The notes under the pieces were generated by a model. The model searched no databases. It was given only the letters and a program-made list of their open reading frames with translations, and was not told where the DNA came from. From Streptomyces sp. ML-6 (GTDB lineage Bacteria; Actinomycetota; Actinomycetes; Streptomycetales; Streptomycetaceae), in contig NZ_JAOTIK010000003.1 of the NCBI RefSeq assembly GCF_030116705.1, positions 1 through 64,000 of the forward strand: 64,000 bases of DNA, in the 5' to 3' direction. The translations under genes and the position numbers were made by a program. Shown here in pieces: positions 34,801-42,196 of the stretch (position 1 is the stretch's first letter; every line of letters begins with the position of its first letter).

Positions 34801-34877
34801 CAGAACGGTGGGACGAAACCGTCGACAAAACGTCGAGACAACCCACCAACGCCGCAGGTCAGAAGAACTCCGACTGA
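31854..34877 (+). CDS. tniQ: TniQ/TnsD-family target-selection protein with C-terminal winged helix
   Basis: A 1007-residue protein starting PRVLPLRVTPLPGESLDSWL, the hallmark N-terminus of TniQ. Zinc-binding residues are in CRFCPQCLAE (about 95-104) and LCPRCQ (about 131) with His in TTHQVLLHD between them. The middle carries repeated helix-turn-helix-like units (LTQIAQETDLPRHIVVEQAN, STYDIAQAIGTEDETIRRRL). The C-terminal about 100 residues look like a MarR/PadR winged helix (LAQGSVSDQLRRLRQAGWL, ITYYSLTPEGRRAAAHEL). It should recognise the attachment site and hand it to TnsC. The winged-helix end is unusual for the family. Confidence 0.82.
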   Translation: MTAPRVLPLRVTPLPGESLDSWLEALGRRSGLPLAALLTILGLPRVFTTRLLVTSLEPHVLRNLEHLTGLPERRLDAMVFGPGMPWGPQRQPRCRFCPQCLAEREGRWLLRWWLPWVFACTTHQVLLHDLCPRCQSAPRRHLPRQNHRQPPATCLRKPLSEPACGTDLTTAPALALPASHELLETQRWIDSLLNQTDLSEAHTVFSDLDACTGWLQRAVQAADLKPLGDLVVDGWAEQPQPSRQSRLMALSPTVRGVIAHTARPILAGTDTEAIDAIRELRQREDPTGSPTPHGMDFHPWRRLSTAAHRRFLQAADPQMRVLDRLRLRSATPRAGYPSAEATQSTDRIRHVPQVLWPAWTVRLMPHEGTAEDYFRAMACALLLLPGEPQRTPREITDRLHPYLSDSMAFVLRQITHAHPDVMVALCRLADHLDEHGSTIDYQRRRDLIPDEPISYEEWKQLCFATGTQPGESLHRATQTPRFVQVQRYLHQMLTGSDLTYPAHPLAWQNARDRSRFLAFLPTLTLDQRHALHSHARNLLEQLGIDEPLTWEPPEECAAGLSLPGRPLRDIDLDVLKHIVLIEQRAPSEAARELSTTITHVRFALEHLGAEPQEWTSRHSPLAAWRLRERARTVLTPEFLEREYTQREKTLTQIAQETDLPRHIVVEQANAIGLTIYRSRRPHPIDEDWLREQYLTHKRSTYDIAQAIGTEDETIRRRLQRLGIPLRPRGVHSRTVMTAKLAPSIPLDVRAAVEGTLHGWLRLHRFQIAMAFPNLTTAGTYLGAMQTALTTQFQRLENDIGHVLYQRSVQTTPQHPTTHGQSLLRHLDQPDIRKLMHNALTPNEIHPLPDETVLAEATATFRQRRPPGPLKPFDSIGVQRIRVRQETLTLLHHLLHHADKEFYGAQVHARTGLAQGSVSDQLRRLRQAGWLTSRPEDDNSWMRRATPGRGPGRRITYYSLTPEGRRAAAHELHTRGIPASRNSTERWDETVDKTSRQPTNAAGQKNSD

Positions 34878-34940
34878 CAGAAGCAGTCGGAACCTACAAG
34901 TCGTTGCAGGGCTGCTTCAGCTCTGTCGGATTCTCTTCGC

Positions 34941-35021
34941 TCTGTCGTCAACCTGCCGTCTACGACAGATCGAGGGAAAAGCAATGGAATGCGACGAACA
35001 GGGTGTCGAATCTCCAAGGAG
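34941..35021. repeat. Probable right end of Tn7-like element
   Basis: The 237-bp gap after tniQ is AT-richer and holds TCTGTCGTCAACCTGCCGT (34941-34959), similar to the left-end motif, a nearby CTCTGTCG copy, and ATCTCCAAGGAG (35010-35021), the inverse of the left CTCATTGGAGAT with one mismatch. The exact terminus is not resolved. Confidence 0.4.
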
Positions 35022-35114
35022 TTGTATCCATGCGGTCTTGTGGCGCTCCGCTGATGATTCTGTAGCCAGTCGCTAGGGTCCAGTGCAGGGAGATCGAGTG
35101 CCGGGGGTGGGCCT

Positions 35115-35261
35115 GTGCGGGTGCGTGTGTGGGCGGCGGGAATCGTAGCGCTTGTCAGCCTGGGAATTGGGCTGGCGATCGTGCTGGCGTTGGCGGGGAA
35201 CGCCGCCACGGCTACTTCACGCTGGCCCTGGCTACTGGATGAACCGCCCCGGGTTCGGTAG
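35115..35261 (+). CDS. Small single-pass membrane protein, perhaps truncated by IS
   Basis: A 48-residue frame from GTG behind GGGGGTGGG. It encodes a basic start (VRVRVW) and one membrane helix, AGIVALVSLGIGLAIVLALA, then SRWPWLLDEPPRVR. The stop codon TAG is completed by the first base of the IS3-family element, so the natural C-terminus may have been lost. It could be a leftover of the interrupted conjugation region. Low-complexity chance ORFs cannot be excluded at this size. Confidence 0.4.
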   Translation: MRVRVWAAGIVALVSLGIGLAIVLALAGNAATATSRWPWLLDEPPRVR

Positions 35262-35266
35262 AGATC

Positions 35267-36198
35267 TCAGATTGTGGTTGTGACCTGGGGTTTCGTGGAT
35301 TCCATGTAGTGATTGGCCTCGTATTCGGCGGGCGGGACGTGGCCTATCTCACCGTGAAGTCGGCGGTGGTTGTACCAGTCGACGTACTCGGCGGTGGCGA
35401 GCTCGACCTGCGAGAGCGTCTTCCAGGGCCTCTGGGGCTTGATCAGCTCGGTCTTGAACAGGCCGATCGTGCTCTCCATCAGGGCATTGTCGTAGGCGTC
35501 CCCGACCGATCCGATCGAGGCGGCGATGCCGGCGGCGTCCAGGTGCTCGGCGAGCCGGAAACTCGTGTACTGCGAACCCGCATCGCTGTGATGGATCAAC
35601 TCTCCCGGCCGAATGGGGTGTTGGTCGCGGTCGCGTTGCCAGATCGCCATCTCCAGGGCGTCCAGCACGAAGACCGTCTCCTTCACGGTGGCCGCGGACC
35701 AGCCGACGATCCGGCGGGAGAAGGTGTCCACGACGAAGGCGACATGGACGACACTGGCCCAGGTCTTTACATGCGTGAAGTCCGCGACCCAGCAGCGGTT
35801 CGGGGCGCTCGCGACGAAGTCGCGGTCCACCAGGTCCGGGGCCCGCTCGGCCTGGCCGCCGGGAAGCGTGGTGATCACACGTCTGCCGCGGACCGCGCCG
35901 GCGATGCCGAGCTCGCGCATCAGGCGTTCGACGGTGCAGCGGGCCACGACGTGGCCCTGCCGGTTCAGCTCCCTCCAGATCTTCCTCGCCCCGTAGACAC
36001 GGTAGTTGGAGTCGTGGACGTGCTGGATCAGTTCCTTCAGCTCGCCGTCCCGCACGGTCCTGGCGGACGGCACGGTCCGGCGCTTGTGGTGGGCGTAGTA
36101 GGTGGAGGGGCGATCTTGCAGTCGTGTGCGCTCAGCACACGGCAGATCGGCTCGACGCCGCCGAAGCGGTCCCGGTGCTCGTCGATGAACGCTACGAG
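35267..36198 (-). pseudogene. IS3-family OrfB transposase (DDE), frame-broken
   Basis: The integrase core has Asp in RCWVADFTHVKTW, Asp in LIHHSDAGSQYTS and Glu in NALMESTIGLFKTEL, the D-D-35-E set of IS3 transposases. An HTH_21-like N-terminus (VYGARKIWRELNRQG) precedes it. The natural start lies in the frame reading VAFIDEHRDRFGGVEPICRV near 36195, but one base is missing at the G-run 36107-36110, so the downstream 268 codons are out of frame with it. IS3 OrfB is normally made by programmed -1 frameshifting from orfA; the break described here is an additional one. Confidence 0.8.
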
Positions 36199-36518
36199 CG
36201 TGTGTGTGGCCGGTCGAGCTCGGCCGCGAAGAAAGACGCCGCGGCCTTCAGGATCCCGTTGGCCCGCTTCAGCTCGGCGACTTCCTTCTTCAGAGCCTTG
36301 ACCTGGGCGGACTCCTCCGTCGTGGTCCCCGGACGGGTCCCCGCGTCGATCTCGTGCTGCTTCACCCAGTTCCGCAGCGTCTCGCGGGAGCCGATGTCCA
36401 GCTTCTCGACCACCGCCTGCAAGGCCGCGGTCTCGGTCGGGTGGTCGCCGCGGACCTCGGCGACCATGCGCACCGCACGTCGGCGCAGCTCAAGCGGGTA
36501 ACGGGAAGGTCGTGCCAT
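36192..36518 (-). CDS. IS3-family OrfA (HTH_Tnp_1)
   Basis: A 108-residue protein starting MARPSRYPLELRRRAVRMVA, with a helix-turn-helix (ALQAVVEKLDIGSRETLRNW) and a C-terminal leucine-zipper-like helix (VKALKKEVAELKRANGILKA). This is the standard OrfA of IS3-group elements. It binds the terminal repeats and provides the N-terminus of the OrfAB fusion transposase. Confidence 0.85.
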   Translation of the reverse strand: MARPSRYPLELRRRAVRMVAEVRGDHPTETAALQAVVEKLDIGSRETLRNWVKQHEIDAGTRPGTTTEESAQVKALKKEVAELKRANGILKAAASFFAAELDRPHTRS

Positions 36519-36548
36519 GACTCGATCCTTTCATGAAATCGAGTCTCC

Positions 36549-37258
36549 ACTTCACCCGGGGCGGTTCAGCCGGACGCACCACCTCCGCCGAGGCCGTGGC
36601 GGGCGACCTGCGATGGGTAGAAACCCGACTCGCCGAGCGCGGGCCGATCGCCCCCTGGACGGACCTCACCCGCATCGACACCCCCCACACCCGCCCCTTA
36701 TCTCGCAGCCTCGCCCAGACCGCCCACCTCCTCACCTCCACCGACCCGTCCCACGCACTTGCCGGCGTCCTGCACACCCGCCTCAGCACACACCCGCACT
36801 GGCAGCCCCAGATCACCGCACGCCAGCACGACCCTGCCCAACGCCCCTGCCTCACCAATCGTTGGCCCTTGCCCGACGTCCCCTCCCCCGCCCTACACCG
36901 CACCCTCACCGGCCACACCGACTCGGCGGTGTCGGTGGCGATCGCACCGGACGGCACCTGGCTCGCCACCACCAGCGCTGACAACACCGTACGAATCTGG
37001 GACCGGACCACCGGAACCTGCACAGCAACCCTCACCGGCCACACCAACTCGGTGACGTCGGTGGCGATCGCACCGGACGGCACCTGGCTCGCCACCACCA
37101 GCGCTGACAACACCGTACGAATCTGGGCCGCCCTGGGGCAACGAACCGTGGCCATATCGCGAGCCGAAACAACGCCGACCTCGTGTTCCTGGGGGGCTGA
37201 TGGCGAACTCGCGGTGGGGAGCGACAGGGGCCTGTTCCTCTTCGCCCTCCTCACCTGA
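36549..37258 (+). pseudogene. 5'-truncated WD40 repeat protein (NB-ARC/STAND type)
   Basis: About 235 codons open from the IS edge. The segment GDLRWVETRLAERGPIAPWT and DPSHALAGVLHTRLSTHPHW is the linker found before the propeller in Streptomyces NB-ARC/WD40 proteins. Two WD40 units follow, each LTGHT...VAIAPDGTWLATTSADN ending VRIW, then a degenerate last blade. The NTPase part and most blades are missing, presumably removed by the IS insertion or by recombination between repeats. Such proteins often act in signalling or phage defence. This remnant should be inactive. Confidence 0.7.
36904..37134. repeat. Nearly identical 126-bp WD40-coding direct repeats
   Basis: The unit beginning CTCACCGGCCACACC is repeated after 126 bp; more than 70 consecutive bases from GTCGGTGGCGATCGC onward are the same in both. 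Recent duplication or gene conversion between blades is implied. Confidence 0.75.
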
Positions 37259-37847
37259 AGAGTGGCCCGGGCGCAGGTCTGCTCCTGCTTCAGCCCCGTT
37301 CACCGGTCGGTGCGGCGTTGATATCCGACTGCGCAGGTCGGAACCGGGGAGCGGCGGATCAGTCTCCCGGGCTTTTCGTCCGGTGGGGTGGTGCGGACCC
37401 CTTGCGGGTCAGAAAGAGACGCCCGTAGGTGGTCAGTGGTCCTGGCTGGCAGCAGGTCGCGAACGTGGCCGTCATCAGGCCTTCCCGGCTCCGGCTCCGT
37501 TCCCCTAGGGGCGCCGACGCTTTCGTACGGCTGAGGGCAGGGCCATCGTGAAAAAGCTCTCGGAGAAGTGTCGCGACGAGGCTTGGCGGCGCAACGCGGC
37601 GCGGATCGTGATGGGAGTGGTGAGAGAGACCCTTCGGTACGCCTGGGGCCTGTGGGGCAGGGCTAGAACCAGCGCCTGAGCCCCGCTCCCCGACGGAGGT
37701 CGGCGTGGGGCCCGGCCCCGCCAGTCAGTCCTCGCTGAAGCAGCGCACCAATTTTCCTCTCATTCCTGTGTCACGTTTTCGGTCTGCAGGTTCCTTGCGC
37801 AGGTAGGGGACGGCACCCGGCCGTCCTGCGCGGGAGGTGCATTGCGT
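37259..37847. other. Mostly non-coding interval before coupling-protein genes
   Basis: Apart from one possible 43-codon ORF, I see no gene here. Open frames on both strands lack consistent features. A weak compound hairpin (GCCCC...CCGAC-GGAG-GTCGG...GGGGC) lies near 37682-37715. The stretch probably contains the promoter for the operon beginning at 37848 together with leftovers from the neighbouring insertions. Confidence 0.4.
37548..37679 (+). CDS. Possible small basic peptide
   Basis: A 43-residue frame from GTG after GAGGGCAGGG: VKKLSEKCRDEAWRRN and then RIVMGVVRETLRYAWGLWGR. It is an amphipathic, basic helix-forming peptide. No family known; a small conserved plasmid peptide is possible, but chance cannot be excluded. 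Confidence 0.3.
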   Translation: MKKLSEKCRDEAWRRNAARIVMGVVRETLRYAWGLWGRARTSA

Positions 37848-38183
37848 ATGGCACGGCACGCTGCTGGGTTCCGGAGCACGGCAGGGCGCAGCCGGCTGGA
37901 TGCGGATGTCGAGGCGCTGGTCAGTCTGTGCGGGTGGCTGGTCGCAGTGGTGTTCGTGGTCGGGTTCGTGCGCGGGTGGTGGTGGGGCGGGGATCTGCGC
38001 AACCTTCCCTGGGGGTTGGGAGATCCGGCTGCGGAGGCGGCTGAGGAGCGGCGGGGTTGGCCGCTGGTTCCGGTTCTGTCGGCGGGACTGGGTGCGGTGT
38101 GTGTGCGCTGGGTGTGGCTGGCGCTGGCTGATCTGGTGTGTGGGATAGATCCCCGGGCCCGACGACGGGGGTGGCGGCTTTGA
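37848..38183 (+). CDS. Small membrane protein preceding the coupling ATPase
   Basis: A 111-residue protein from ATG, with GGAGG 10 bp upstream (TTG at 37842 is an alternative). Two membrane segments are visible: LVSLCGWLVAVVFVVGFVRG and LVPVLSAGLGAVCVRWVWLA, separated by a charged loop. Its stop overlaps the next start (TGATG). Location at the head of a run leading to the VirD4-like ATPase suggests an inner-membrane partner of the coupling complex. Confidence 0.55.
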   Translation: MARHAAGFRSTAGRSRLDADVEALVSLCGWLVAVVFVVGFVRGWWWGGDLRNLPWGLGDPAAEAAEERRGWPLVPVLSAGLGAVCVRWVWLALADLVCGIDPRARRRGWRL

Positions 38184-38677
38184 TGGGGTGGCCCCCGGCC
38201 GTCGGCTGGTTCGACGTGAGTTCGCTGGTCGGTGTGTTCTGGGGTGTCCGGTGGTGGGTGGTGGGCGCCGCCGTCGCCATGATGTGCATGTGGCTTTGGG
38301 CACAGCGATGGTGGCTGCGGCGTGCTCGGACCCTGTTGCGGGGCCGGACGGTGGTGACGCTGGTGCCAGCTGCGGGTTTCGATCCGTCGCTGGAGGAGAT
38401 CGAGCGGCACGCGGCGCGGCTCGCGCGGGTTCCGGGAGTTGTGGGGTGGGCGCCGAAGCGGGCGGTGGGGGTGCGGATCCGGCTGTCCAGTGATGAGGGC
38501 CGTTTGTCGTACCGGCTGGAGGGACCGGCTCGGGCGGCGGCGCTGCTGAGGCTGCGGTCCTTTCCTGATGTGGACGTCGTGGATGCCGGGGCCGGTGGCG
38601 ACGAGGTGCCACGGATCCGGTTCGACGGTGTGCCCCCGCTCGGCATGGAAGACCACGAGGAAGAGGAGGAGGCGTGA
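38183..38677 (+). CDS. Membrane-anchored hypothetical protein of the coupling operon
   Basis: A 164-residue protein with an N-terminal membrane helix (WWVVGAAVAMMCMWLWAQ) preceded by VFWGVR. A soluble domain follows, with the pattern LVPAAGFDPSLEEIERHAAR and VGVRIRLSSDEGRLSYRLEG, then an acidic end (EDHEEEEEA). The soluble part resembles the N-terminal domain that in other operons is fused to VirD4-like ATPases, so this may be a split-off portion of the next protein. It overlaps the next gene. Confidence 0.55.
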   Translation: MGWPPAVGWFDVSSLVGVFWGVRWWVVGAAVAMMCMWLWAQRWWLRRARTLLRGRTVVTLVPAAGFDPSLEEIERHAARLARVPGVVGWAPKRAVGVRIRLSSDEGRLSYRLEGPARAAALLRLRSFPDVDVVDAGAGGDEVPRIRFDGVPPLGMEDHEEEEEA

Positions 38678-40941
38678 TGGTTCGGCTGGGGAAGGTTCTG
38701 CGCGGCAGGGCCGTCGGTGTGGATGGCCGTGCCGAGGGGGCAGGGGGCGGGGGCCGGTTGTATGTGGCGCGGGCGGAGTTGGTGCTGGCCCGGTCCGATC
38801 ACCGTCAGCTGACGGCCGCCGGCCTGGATCCGGATCCGCTGCAGTTGATGGCCGCCGCGTGCGCGCACGCGGACAGCGAGCGCGGCGAGCGGGTGGAGCT
38901 CGTGGTGGACCTGGTGCCGGTGGCCGGGCGGCGGGTGGCGCGGTGGCGGCACCGGCTGGTGCGGCGTGCGCAGCAGCGGGGCCCGTCGGCGTTCGGTGAG
39001 CAGCTGGGCAGCGGGGGGCGGGCGGGGGCGGGCGGGGCGTTGTGGTCGCAGGTTCTCGCGGGTCTGAACGGCGGCAGTTCCCGCGGCCGTCAGGGGCAGA
39101 GGGCGGGCCGGGTTCCACGGGCGTCGGATCTGGCCGACGGGGTGGGCAAGTTCGTTCCGGGTGTGGATGCGCAGGTGTTCGCGGTGCAGGTGATGGTGCG
39201 GGCGGTTGCTGGTCACCCGGTGAAGGCGCGGGCGCTGCTGCATCAGGTGATGGCGGTGATGGATGCCTGGTCGGGTGAGAACTGGTGGCGTCCGGTCGGG
39301 CCGCGGAGGGGTATGTGGCGGCCGTACAGCAGTGTGTGGTGGCGGCGCCGGAGTTTCGAGCGGCGGTTCGTGTCGGGTGAGTTCGCGCCCTCGAAGCGGC
39401 AGTGGGTGACCTCGCGGGAGATCGCCGCGCTGCTCAAACCGCCGTCGGTGCACTGCACGCCGACGAACGTGGTGCGGACCGGGGGTGTGGTGCCGGCGGC
39501 GCCGTCGCGGCTGCCGGAGTGGACCGGGCAGCGGGGGGTGGTGCCGCTGGGCATGGTGACCGGTGCGGACGGGCGTGCACGGTTGGCGGCTGTCCCGCAG
39601 AAGGACGTGCTGTTCGGGGCGAGCCTGGGACGGTCGGGTTTCGGGAAGTCGGAGCTCGCGCTGCTCCAGGCGCTGACGCTGGGGTATGCGGGGTTCGGGG
39701 TGTGGTTCCTGGATCCGCACGGTGCGGCGGTCCAGCGGGCGCTGCCGTATCTGACGCATCCGGCGGTCGTCGACCGGGTGCAACTGATCGATCTGAGCGT
39801 GAAGGATCCGGCGGCGCGGATCGCGTCGTGGAACCCGTTGTCGATGGAGGGGCGGGGCCGGGCGCAGATCCAGGACGTGGTCGGTGCCGTCGTCGGCGGT
39901 CTCGCCTCGGCGCAGGGGTGGGGCGACCGGGCGCCGCGGGCGCGGGCGATCCTGTCCCACGCGGTGCAGGTCCTGGCCCACCTCGCGCTGCTGATGTGCG
40001 AGCGGGGCCGCCCGGACCTGCAGCCGACGCTGTTCTCGATCACGCGGCTGCTGACGGACGAGCTGTGGCGGATGCAGGTGCTGGAGCAGCTGCCGCGGCG
40101 GCTGTCCCGGTTCTGGCGAACCACGTTCCCGAAGTACGAGGGCAGCGCGGTGCCGGTCGTGACGCAGATGCTGGAGCAGCTGGAGACGTCGGATTCGCTG
40201 CGGGCGTTCCTCGGCCAGCCGCGGTCCAGCTACAACGTCAGGGCGGCGATGGACGGAAACAAGATCGTGCTGCTGCGGTGCTCGGGCACCGGGGGCGGCG
40301 ACCAGATCATCACGAGCCTACTGCTGTTCGATCTGTTCCTGGCGGGGCTGTCGCGTGAGGGTGTGCCTCCCGAGGACCTGGAGACGATGTTCGCGTTCGC
40401 GGACGAGCTGACCGCGATCGACGGTGCTTCGCGCGGGTACGTGGCGGCGATCCTGGAACAGCTGCGGAAGTACGAGGTGAGGTTGATGGGGCTCACGCAG
40501 ATGGTGATGCGGCTGTCCGAGGAGACCCGGCAGGCCCTGATGCAGAACCAGTCCCTGCTGTCTGCGGCGGGGGCGGACAGCGACGAGGCCGCGTTCATCT
40601 CCCGGCGCCTGGCCGGGGTTGTGTCCCCGGTGCTGGAGCAGCTCGCGAAGTACCAGTACGTGATGTCGACGATGCTGCACGGGGAGCGCAGTACCCCGTT
40701 TCGGGTGCGGGGTGTGGCGGTGCACCAGGTGCTGGCCGACTACCGCCGTCCTGACCTCCTTCCCGGCCTGGACTCCGCGGTCGACCGCAACCTGGGGCGC
40801 CGGCCGGTCGGCGAGATCCTCAAGGCGCTGGACGGGGACGACGAACGGGTCCCGGGCCTGGACGACATGCTGCTGGCCCATCTCACCGGCCACATCCCGG
40901 CCGCGCCCGCCCAGAGCACCGGACGAAGCGAGGTCGCGTGA
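38674..40941 (+). CDS. VirD4/TraG-like type IV coupling ATPase
   Basis: A 755-residue protein. Walker A is GRSGFGKSELALLQ at about residue 320. The following strand is FGVWFLDPHGAAVQRAL, and Walker B is MFAFADELTAID at about 572, followed by the Gln-containing LMGLTQMVMRLSEETRQA. This is the TraG/VirD4 arrangement that delivers the relaxase-DNA complex to the channel. It lacks obvious N-terminal membrane helices, which may be supplied by the two small genes before it. GTG at 38674 overlaps the previous stop; ATG at 38677 is also possible. Confidence 0.85.
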   Translation: MMVRLGKVLRGRAVGVDGRAEGAGGGGRLYVARAELVLARSDHRQLTAAGLDPDPLQLMAAACAHADSERGERVELVVDLVPVAGRRVARWRHRLVRRAQQRGPSAFGEQLGSGGRAGAGGALWSQVLAGLNGGSSRGRQGQRAGRVPRASDLADGVGKFVPGVDAQVFAVQVMVRAVAGHPVKARALLHQVMAVMDAWSGENWWRPVGPRRGMWRPYSSVWWRRRSFERRFVSGEFAPSKRQWVTSREIAALLKPPSVHCTPTNVVRTGGVVPAAPSRLPEWTGQRGVVPLGMVTGADGRARLAAVPQKDVLFGASLGRSGFGKSELALLQALTLGYAGFGVWFLDPHGAAVQRALPYLTHPAVVDRVQLIDLSVKDPAARIASWNPLSMEGRGRAQIQDVVGAVVGGLASAQGWGDRAPRARAILSHAVQVLAHLALLMCERGRPDLQPTLFSITRLLTDELWRMQVLEQLPRRLSRFWRTTFPKYEGSAVPVVTQMLEQLETSDSLRAFLGQPRSSYNVRAAMDGNKIVLLRCSGTGGGDQIITSLLLFDLFLAGLSREGVPPEDLETMFAFADELTAIDGASRGYVAAILEQLRKYEVRLMGLTQMVMRLSEETRQALMQNQSLLSAAGADSDEAAFISRRLAGVVSPVLEQLAKYQYVMSTMLHGERSTPFRVRGVAVHQVLADYRRPDLLPGLDSAVDRNLGRRPVGEILKALDGDDERVPGLDDMLLAHLTGHIPAAPAQSTGRSEVA

Positions 40942-41885
40942 TGTCCCCTTCCCCTTCCCTGGCCCCCCAGGCCCGAGCCGCTGGTCTGTCCCGGTTCGGG
41001 CAGCAGCTGCTGCCGGTCCTGTACCAGCACCGTCTCGTCGCCACCAGCCAGCTTCACCGGCTCCTGACCCCGCACACCCGGCGCCCGGTGTATCTGCTGC
41101 GCCAGCTCGGGCGCCTGCGTGCGATGGGCCTCACGGAGTCCACCGACCGGCGCACCGGGCGGATGGGGCGCTGCGAGCAGCTCTGGTACATCACCCCGTT
41201 GGGCTGCGAGATCGTGGAGGCGGGCGGTGAGGTCACCGCCCGCTCGTACCGCATCAGTCCCAGGGCGGCCGCCTCCCGGCTCCAGGAGCACACCCTCGCC
41301 GTCGTCGAGACCGGGCTCGCGTTCACGGAGTGGGCAGAACGTCTGGGCGACGAGTGCGGGGCGCTGGACTGGGAGCCGGAGCTGGCCCACCGTGTCCGTG
41401 ACGGCGACAGCCGGCTCGGCGACGATGCGTTCCTGGTCCCGGATGCGGTGCTTCGCTACACCCGGGCGACGGGTGATGGGCGGCGTCAGCTCCTGACGTT
41501 CTTCCTGGAGATCGACCGTTCCACGATGCAGGTGGCCAAGCTGGGCCGGAAGCTCGGCGCGTATGCCCGCTATGCCTCCTACATCCCTCAGCCGTCGGGG
41601 CGCCGTCAGCAGGTGGGCACCCGGGAGGCGTGGCGTGAGCGGTATCCGGCGTTCCCGCGTCTCCTGATCGTTCTGTCGGGGGCGTCCGAGCGGGTTCTTC
41701 GGCGCCGTACCGAGGATCTGCGGGCGCTTGCTTCCGCCAACTCTCTTGTTGCACAGGGGAGTCGGCTGCGTGCCGGTATCACCACAGCTGAACTTCTGGG
41801 CAGGTACGGTCCTTTCGCTCCGGTAGTCACTCCGGTGCTGGGTGATGCCGAGCCCACCGACATTCTGCTGGCGGATGCCCGGTGA
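40938..41885 (+). CDS. Replic_Relax-family relaxase (replication-relaxation protein)
   Basis: A 315-residue protein. A winged-helix N-terminus (HRLVATSQLHRLLTPHTRRP, VYLLRQLGRLRAMGLTES) is followed by a nuclease-like core with ALDWEPELAH, LVPDAVLRY and LLTFFLEIDRSTMQVAKLGR. That is the PD-(D/E)xK-like pattern of the actinobacterial replication-relaxation family. Members act in plasmid mobilisation by nicking at oriT and are usually coded beside a VirD4-like ATPase, as here. The start overlaps the preceding stop (GTGATG). Confidence 0.82.
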   Translation: MMSPSPSLAPQARAAGLSRFGQQLLPVLYQHRLVATSQLHRLLTPHTRRPVYLLRQLGRLRAMGLTESTDRRTGRMGRCEQLWYITPLGCEIVEAGGEVTARSYRISPRAAASRLQEHTLAVVETGLAFTEWAERLGDECGALDWEPELAHRVRDGDSRLGDDAFLVPDAVLRYTRATGDGRRQLLTFFLEIDRSTMQVAKLGRKLGAYARYASYIPQPSGRRQQVGTREAWRERYPAFPRLLIVLSGASERVLRRRTEDLRALASANSLVAQGSRLRAGITTAELLGRYGPFAPVVTPVLGDAEPTDILLADAR

Positions 41886-42196
41886 AAGCGCCCGCCAATG
41901 CAGATGAGTCGACAAAATCAGCTGCCGCTTTCGTTTCGTTCCGTGCTCGGCTTTCCCGCCGGACGGGCGCGCGGGAGACGGAATCTTGGGGCTGGATCCC
42001 GTCATACGGGATTGTGCCGGTTTATGGCACATTCCATGCGACTGAACTGCGGGAACGGGGTGGGCTGTTGGCCAGAATTTGCGTACTGTATGGGATCAGA
42101 CCGCACGGTCGGCTTTCAGGCCGCGTCCGGCGCACGCTTCTGCTCGCAGCGCGCACCGCAGGTCGGAGCGCCGTGGCATATGCATCGGGAGGCAGA
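41886..42196. other. Intergenic region with hairpin between relaxase and Tad locus
   Basis: This 311-bp stretch is AT-richer than its flanks and has no convincing gene. ATCCCGT-CAT-ACGGGAT (41996-42012) is a perfect 7-bp hairpin. Being directly downstream of the relaxase gene it is a candidate for oriT. It must also hold the promoter of the pilus operon. Both suggestions are inference. Confidence 0.4.

Larger units (their letters stand above)
20485..35021 (+). mobile_element. Tn7-like transposon (tnsA-tnsB-tnsC-tniQ), interrupted
   Basis: Four core genes in the order nuclease, DDE transposase, AAA ATPase and TniQ, all overlapping by ATGA, make a Tn7-like unit. There is no tnsE and no Cas gene. 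Edges are approximate: the left was set just after the wall-hydrolase stop at a TGT, the right at a related CTCCTTGGAGAT-type sequence. The element splits the conjugation genes, which resume at 37848. Its tnsC is disrupted by a Tn554-like insertion. No target duplication could be confirmed. Confidence 0.75.
35261..36548 (-). mobile_element. IS3-family insertion sequence
   Basis: Overlapping orfA and orfB in IS3 order are read leftward. Imperfect terminal inverted repeats are GAGATCTCAGATT at 35261-35273 and AATCGAGTCTCC at 36537-36548. It separates a small truncated membrane ORF from a WD40 gene fragment, so it inserted into or between earlier genes. The exact target duplication is unclear. 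Confidence 0.8.

Noticed and set aside
20485..35021. CRISPR-associated (CAST) version of a Tn7-like element
   Set aside because: No Cas protein genes or repeat-spacer array were seen anywhere in the element.
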